A stretch of DNA of 64,000 nt. Origin: Jacaranda mimosifolia (lineage: Eukaryota; Streptophyta; Magnoliopsida; Lamiales; Bignoniaceae). This document shows positions 59,791-64,000 of the stretch, in pieces (the first letter of the stretch is position 1; each line of letters opens with the position of its first letter). The position numbers and the translations under genes were made by a program. The notes beneath the pieces were generated by a model. That model was not told where the DNA came from. It saw only the letters and a list, made by a program, of their open reading frames with translations, and made no database searches. The stretch covers positions 31,786,501 to 31,850,500 of the forward strand of contig CM032117.1 in the NCBI GenBank assembly GCA_018894105.1, read 5' to 3'.

Positions 59791-61085
59791 AGATGTTACA
59801 AAGAATAAGAAAGAAGAATAAAACTAAGTGATGTGGAGTAAGAGTTGTGACCAAAGCCGAAAGCGTATAATAAGTTGGTCTTAGGGAACTCCATAATTGT
59901 ATTGAACCCTTGCTAATATGTGTTATATATTGTTGAGAGCATTATTTCGAATTCCCATTTTGGATAGTGAAGGATTTGATCCTTCTATATCAAATGGGAG
60001 ATTGAAGGCATTAAAGAATGGGTTCTTTAATTGCTTGTGCTACACTTAACAAAGGATTATACATATTGGATTCTCAACCATCACTAATGCACTTTCAACA
60101 AAGTAAGGAAATTAGATATCCAAGAAGATGCCATGTTATGGCATGCAAGACTTGGGCATATCTCTAAAAATAAGATGAGCAAGTTAGAAGCTCTCAAAGC
60201 ACTAAATGTTAGTGGCATTGAGGAACTTCCCACTTGTAAATCTTATTTAAAGGGAAAATGACCAAGGCTCCTTTTGTAGGACAAACGGAGTGCTCTCAAG
60301 TCTTTTGGATTTGATCCATAAGGATGTTTGTGGACCACTAAGAATTAGTGGGAGATGAGGTTATTCCTACTTCATCACCTTAACCGATGACTATAGTCAG
60401 TTTGGACATGTGTTTCTTATGAAGAACATGTCCGAAGCATTTGAAAAGTTCAAAGAGTATATGAGTGAAGTAGAAAAGCAATTAGGGCTAAGTATTAAAG
60501 CTCTTCGATCGGATCAAGGAGGAGAATACTTAAGCACAAGATTCTTGGATTATCTAAAGGAGAATGGGATTCTCTTTCAATGGACTCCACTCGACACACC
60601 CCAATACAATAGAGTAGCCGAAAGGAGAAACTATACCTTGTTGGACATGATACATTCCATGTTGAGCTTCTTCGATGTGTCTATATCTTTTTTAGGATAC
60701 GCCTTAGTCACTGCAGTGAAGTTACTAAGTGTAGTACCTTCAAAGTTGGTGCCCAAAACACCATATGAGATATGGCTTGGCATAGCACCATCTTAACAAT
60801 ATATCAAGGTTTGGGGATTTCCCGCCTACGTGAGACGGACAATGGGAGGTAAGTTGGATTAAAGATCCACCTTGTGCAAGTTTGTGGGATACCCAAGAGA
60901 GTTTATGGGTTATTACTACTTATATGGAACGCCACTTTTTTTAGAAAATAAATTTCTATAAGATAGAAAAAGGCATTGTTGTTGAACTTGGTGAAGTTCA
61001 AGATTATCATAAAATCCCATAAGCGGTAGAAACAAATATATATCAAAGAACCTTGCACACAACCTCTAAGAAGGTCAGACCAAAT
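59791..61085 (+). pseudogene. pol: V protease linker and integrase
   Basis: The linker is readable as pieces (ILDSEGFDPSISNGRLKALKNG-like). The pre-integrase segment LWHARLGHISKNKMSKLEAL is at about 60132-60200, with the CxxC pair decayed to CKSY. First catalytic Asp kept (HKDVCGPLR at 60315). The open stretch 60410-60796 has LSIKALRSDQGGEYLS with the second Asp and RVAERRN with the Glu both kept. It ends near the KLVPKTPYEIWLG segment. Confidence 0.87.
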
Positions 61086-61930
61086 CAAGAAGCAATCCGA
61101 AAGGTTCGGATTCCTTCATAAGATGGGCCAATCGGATGATGATTCAAAGACCTATGAAGAAGCTATGTTGGACATATATTCAGGACGATGGCTTGAAGCC
61201 ATGAGATCTAAAATCGACTCCATGTACTCAAACAAAGTATAAGCTTTGGTAGATCTATCAAAGGGAATAGTTCCCGTTGGTTGCAAGTGGATCTATAAGA
61301 AAAAACTTGGATTAGATGGAGAAGTGGTGACTTTTAAGGTGCGACTAGTGGCAAAGGGTTATACTCAAAGACTCGATAGCGATTTTAAGGAAACCTTTTA
61401 ACTAGTCGCTATGCCTAAGTCCATTCGGATTCTACGTTCCATAGCCACATATTATAACTATGAGATATGGCAAATGGATGTGAAAACCTCTTTCCTTAAT
61501 GGTGACATTGAAGAAGAAATCTATATAGAGCAACCACAAAGTTTGACATCCAAGAAGAGTGAGCAAAAGGTTTGCAAAACTCCAAAGATCCATTTATGGA
61601 CTCAAATAAGCATCCCGAAGTTGGAATATATGTTTTGACAAAACAATCAAATCGTTTAGCTTTGTCAAAAATGTATATGAACCATTTGTGTATAAAAAGA
61701 CTAGTGGGAGTAGCGTACAATTTATTTTGCTTTATGTAAATTACATCCTTCTCATTGGGAATGAGGTAGGAATGTTAGGATGTACTAAAACATGGTTATC
61801 TACACAATTCTCCATGAAAGATTTGGGAGAAGCATCCTAGGGAATACGTATCTATAGAGATAGATCTGGAAGGATGTTGGGGCTATCCTAAATCCCGTAC
61901 ATTAACTAGATACTAAAGAGGTTTAGTACG
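61086..61930 (+). pseudogene. pol: V reverse transcriptase, catalytic box YVNY
   Basis: Segments: PKTYEEAMLDI-like, ALVDLSKGIVPVGCKWIYKK (61245-61304), LVAKGYTQRLDSDFKETF then a stop, and the open stretch 61411-61638 with MPKSIRILRSIATYYNYEIW and GDIEEEIYIEQPQ. The catalytic box at 61730-61759 reads LYVNYILLIG, so both Asp are lost. Confidence 0.86.
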
Positions 61931-62690
61931 GAAGAATCCAAAAAGGGATTGCTTCCCATGGGAGATGGCATTCATCTCTCAAAGTCTATAGCCCCCAAGA
62001 CTGAAGAGGAACGAAGAATGTCTCACATATCTTATGCCTCCGCTATTGGTAGAGTAATGTGTGTAGTTCAATGTACAAGACTGGATATGGCACACTCGCT
62101 AAATGTTACGAGTACGTTCCAATCCAATCCTAGTGAGAGTCACCGGACAACCATTAAAGCAATCTTAAGTACTTGAGAAGGACTAAGGATTTGTTTTTGG
62201 TATATGGCAATGGAGAATTGAAACTAGAAGGGTTTTCGGATTCAAGTTTCCAATGTGATGTAGATGACCGCAAATCCTCTTCTAGATTTATATTTTTCCT
62301 CAATGGCAGTGTGGTGAGTTAGAAGAGTTTCAACAAGACACCACGGTTGAGAAAACTACTGAGGTGAAATAATTTCTGGTTTTTGTAACCACAAAAGAAG
62401 GTGTTTGGATAAAAATTTCATCCAAGAGTTGGATATAGTGCCTAGCGTGCATGAGCCCACAATTGTCTTTGGAAGACAATTTCAAACTTGAGCCAAGATC
62501 TCAGCAGTGATCCAAACATGATAAATGCATTATCATTTGATTATGATATCAATTGATAGACACGGCAACTGAATGGACAAAGTTGCCTCAAAAGAGAATT
62601 TAGCAGAACCACTGTCTAAACCCCTAAAAGCAAAAGGTCTTTGAAGAACATCTTGAGAAAATGGGTCTTAAGGCCATGGGAATTGGCTTT
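61931..62690 (+). pseudogene. pol: V RNase H domain
   Basis: The open stretch 61949-62176 has IHLSKSIAPKTEEERRMSH and YASAIGRVMCVVQC. Downstream GFSDSSFQCDVDDRKS and a stop-ridden RNase H follow. The PPT-like AACTAGGAGAT precedes the LTR. Confidence 0.83.
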
Positions 62691-62706
62691 AGGACAACTA
62701 GGAGAT

Positions 62707-64000
62707 TGTTGGAATAGTGCCTGGCAGGCCAATAGGATTGGCCTTCAAAAGCTATTTCTTTGTAAAACAAACTTGATTGAATGATATTCTTTATATGGCC
62801 ACCATCATCTTATGCTTTATATTACTTCACTTGCATTTGGATGAAGCCCTTAGATCATACATGACTATGGGACTTGGTTTGGTGACCATGGAATAAGTCT
62901 TACACGGTTGCAATCTTAAATCTTCCAAGTCATAGGATCTTACGAGATGGGGCATCTAAGATCTAGATAGACTTGCACTAACGATGCATAAATCTAAGAG
63001 TTGGATATTGCTCCGTTCCATGAGCAACCGTATGAGATATGGGTGCATATTAGTGGGTGCTCGTTAGAGAACAAGGTACTAAAGACCCTCCGAAGAATCC
63101 ACTAGAAAGTCGTAGTTGCAAGTCGGTAGTGGTTAATTTTCCCGCTTATGCTAGTGCATATTTTTAGTCCTCTGACCTGAGGATCCATGGTAACCTTGTG
63201 TTCGGTCCTCATACTTTGACTCTTCCTTGACCACTTAGCAGGTCTTTCGGGTTGAGGTTGGGTATGAGCTACTTAGCATGGAGGTTTGTGAGATCCAAGA
63301 TAGAATACAACTCCTCACTTTTGTGAAGGATGAGTGCACTCCTATGTATTCTATAATGATCGATTCCAAGAAATCTTAGTGCAAGGTGGTGTGACAATTT
63401 GGAAAATGAGTTTTCCAAAGCTAAGGTCACACAAGGGAATTAGAATAGAGACATAGTGTCGAGGCTGTTAGGGAGCCAACAAATATCTTTCCGGAGATAT
63501 GAGATGGAATGACCGTATATGCATGGTACAAGTAAAGTTATGATAGTTCTCCAGAATATTCATTTTGGCCAATTAGTTGGGCTCCATAGGCCTGAGGTTG
63601 GACATCAACCATGGAGATTGGGTACTCTTCAATTAATGAGATTAATTGAATTGAGTCGATTAGTTTAAAAAGAGTTTTAAACTAAAATAAATATAAGATA
63701 TTCAAAAGTCACAAAGACTTGTGAGCCCATGTCCAATGAATGGTGGAACCTATTGGGTCACACAAAAAAGCCACATAGCTTCCAAAATTGGTAGAGTAAT
63801 TTTCTAAGTGTTAGAAAATTCACCTCTTTTAGTAATTGATTTTCAATAGTCCGATCCAACGGTCAATTTTGGTTTGATTAATTTAAGTATTAAATTAATC
63901 AACTAATTTAAGAGTTAAATTAGACCAATAATTAAGGAATTAATTATTTGGTACCATGTTTACCATCAATTGGACAAGTTGACTTAGAAAGTTAAGTTGA
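62707..64000 (+). repeat. V 3' LTR, first 1294 bp
   Basis: Starts TGTTGGAATAGTGCC after the PPT-like run and continues collinear with the 5' LTR up to the window edge, inside the U3 palindrome array (63885-64000). Confidence 0.92.

Larger units (their letters stand above)
54776..64000 (+). mobile_element. Element V: Ty1/copia element, 3' LTR running off the window
   Basis: 5' LTR 54776-57002, PBS 57005, leader, heavily decayed gag, PR, IN, RT, RNase H, PPT-like run and 3' LTR from 62707. LTR type as in Z. The insertion lies inside the LTR fragment 54051-54775, with TATTA (54771-54775) as the left target duplication. Confidence 0.92.

Overview
The window is nuclear DNA of a flowering plant, and it is AT-rich and almost entirely retrotransposon. 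No intact host gene is visible. The evidence is a pile of Ty1/copia (Pseudoviridae-type) LTR retrotransposons of one family, with LTRs of about 2.2 kb, a tRNA-iMet-like primer site, domain order GAG-PR-IN-RT-RNaseH, and decay dominated by C>T/G>A changes. A small piece of chloroplast psbE-psbF DNA lies inside one element. I name the elements X, Y, Z, W, E and V for reference; these are not published names. || Layout. 1-89: end of a plus-strand LTR sitting in the integrase of X. 90-6049: element X (minus), 3' part off the window. X sits in the same orientation inside the 3' LTR of element Y (minus). Y occupies 6050-11638 and resumes at 22147-23967. Its leader is split by a complete plus-strand element Z (11639-22146). 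At about 23963-23967 the half-deleted 5' LTR of Y is fused through short microhomology to the leader of plus-strand element W. W is cut in gag by a complete element E (25088-35372, TSD GTCAA). It is cut again in RT by a minus-strand solo LTR (37336-41193, TSD GAGGT), which itself holds a plus-strand solo LTR (38380-40021, TSD AAATC). W ends with its 3' LTR at about 44722. 44723-54050 is a different, older repetitive landscape with minisatellites, palindromes and a CACTA-like patch but no recognisable gene. 54051-54775 is the first third of another LTR, interrupted by element V (54776 to beyond the right edge). || All gag-pol frames are broken by stops, frameshifts or lost catalytic residues, so none is autonomous. 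Z and Y keep the YVDD reverse-transcriptase core, and Y keeps its Gag zinc knuckle and integrase zinc-binding residues. || The most unusual signals are in non-coding parts of the family. (i) Four fixed positions in the leader carry a short dyad-like motif; in E, W and V the four copies agree closely with each other, while the motif differs between element types. (ii) A GC-rich patch about 530 bp downstream of the PBS differs in every copy inside an otherwise alignable AT-rich leader. (iii) U3 holds an array of consecutive palindromes with different but self-complementary arms, plus a strong inverted repeat immediately upstream of the TATA box. (iv) The psbE-psbF insert keeps the unedited psbE codon 72, which points to DNA rather than RNA transfer.
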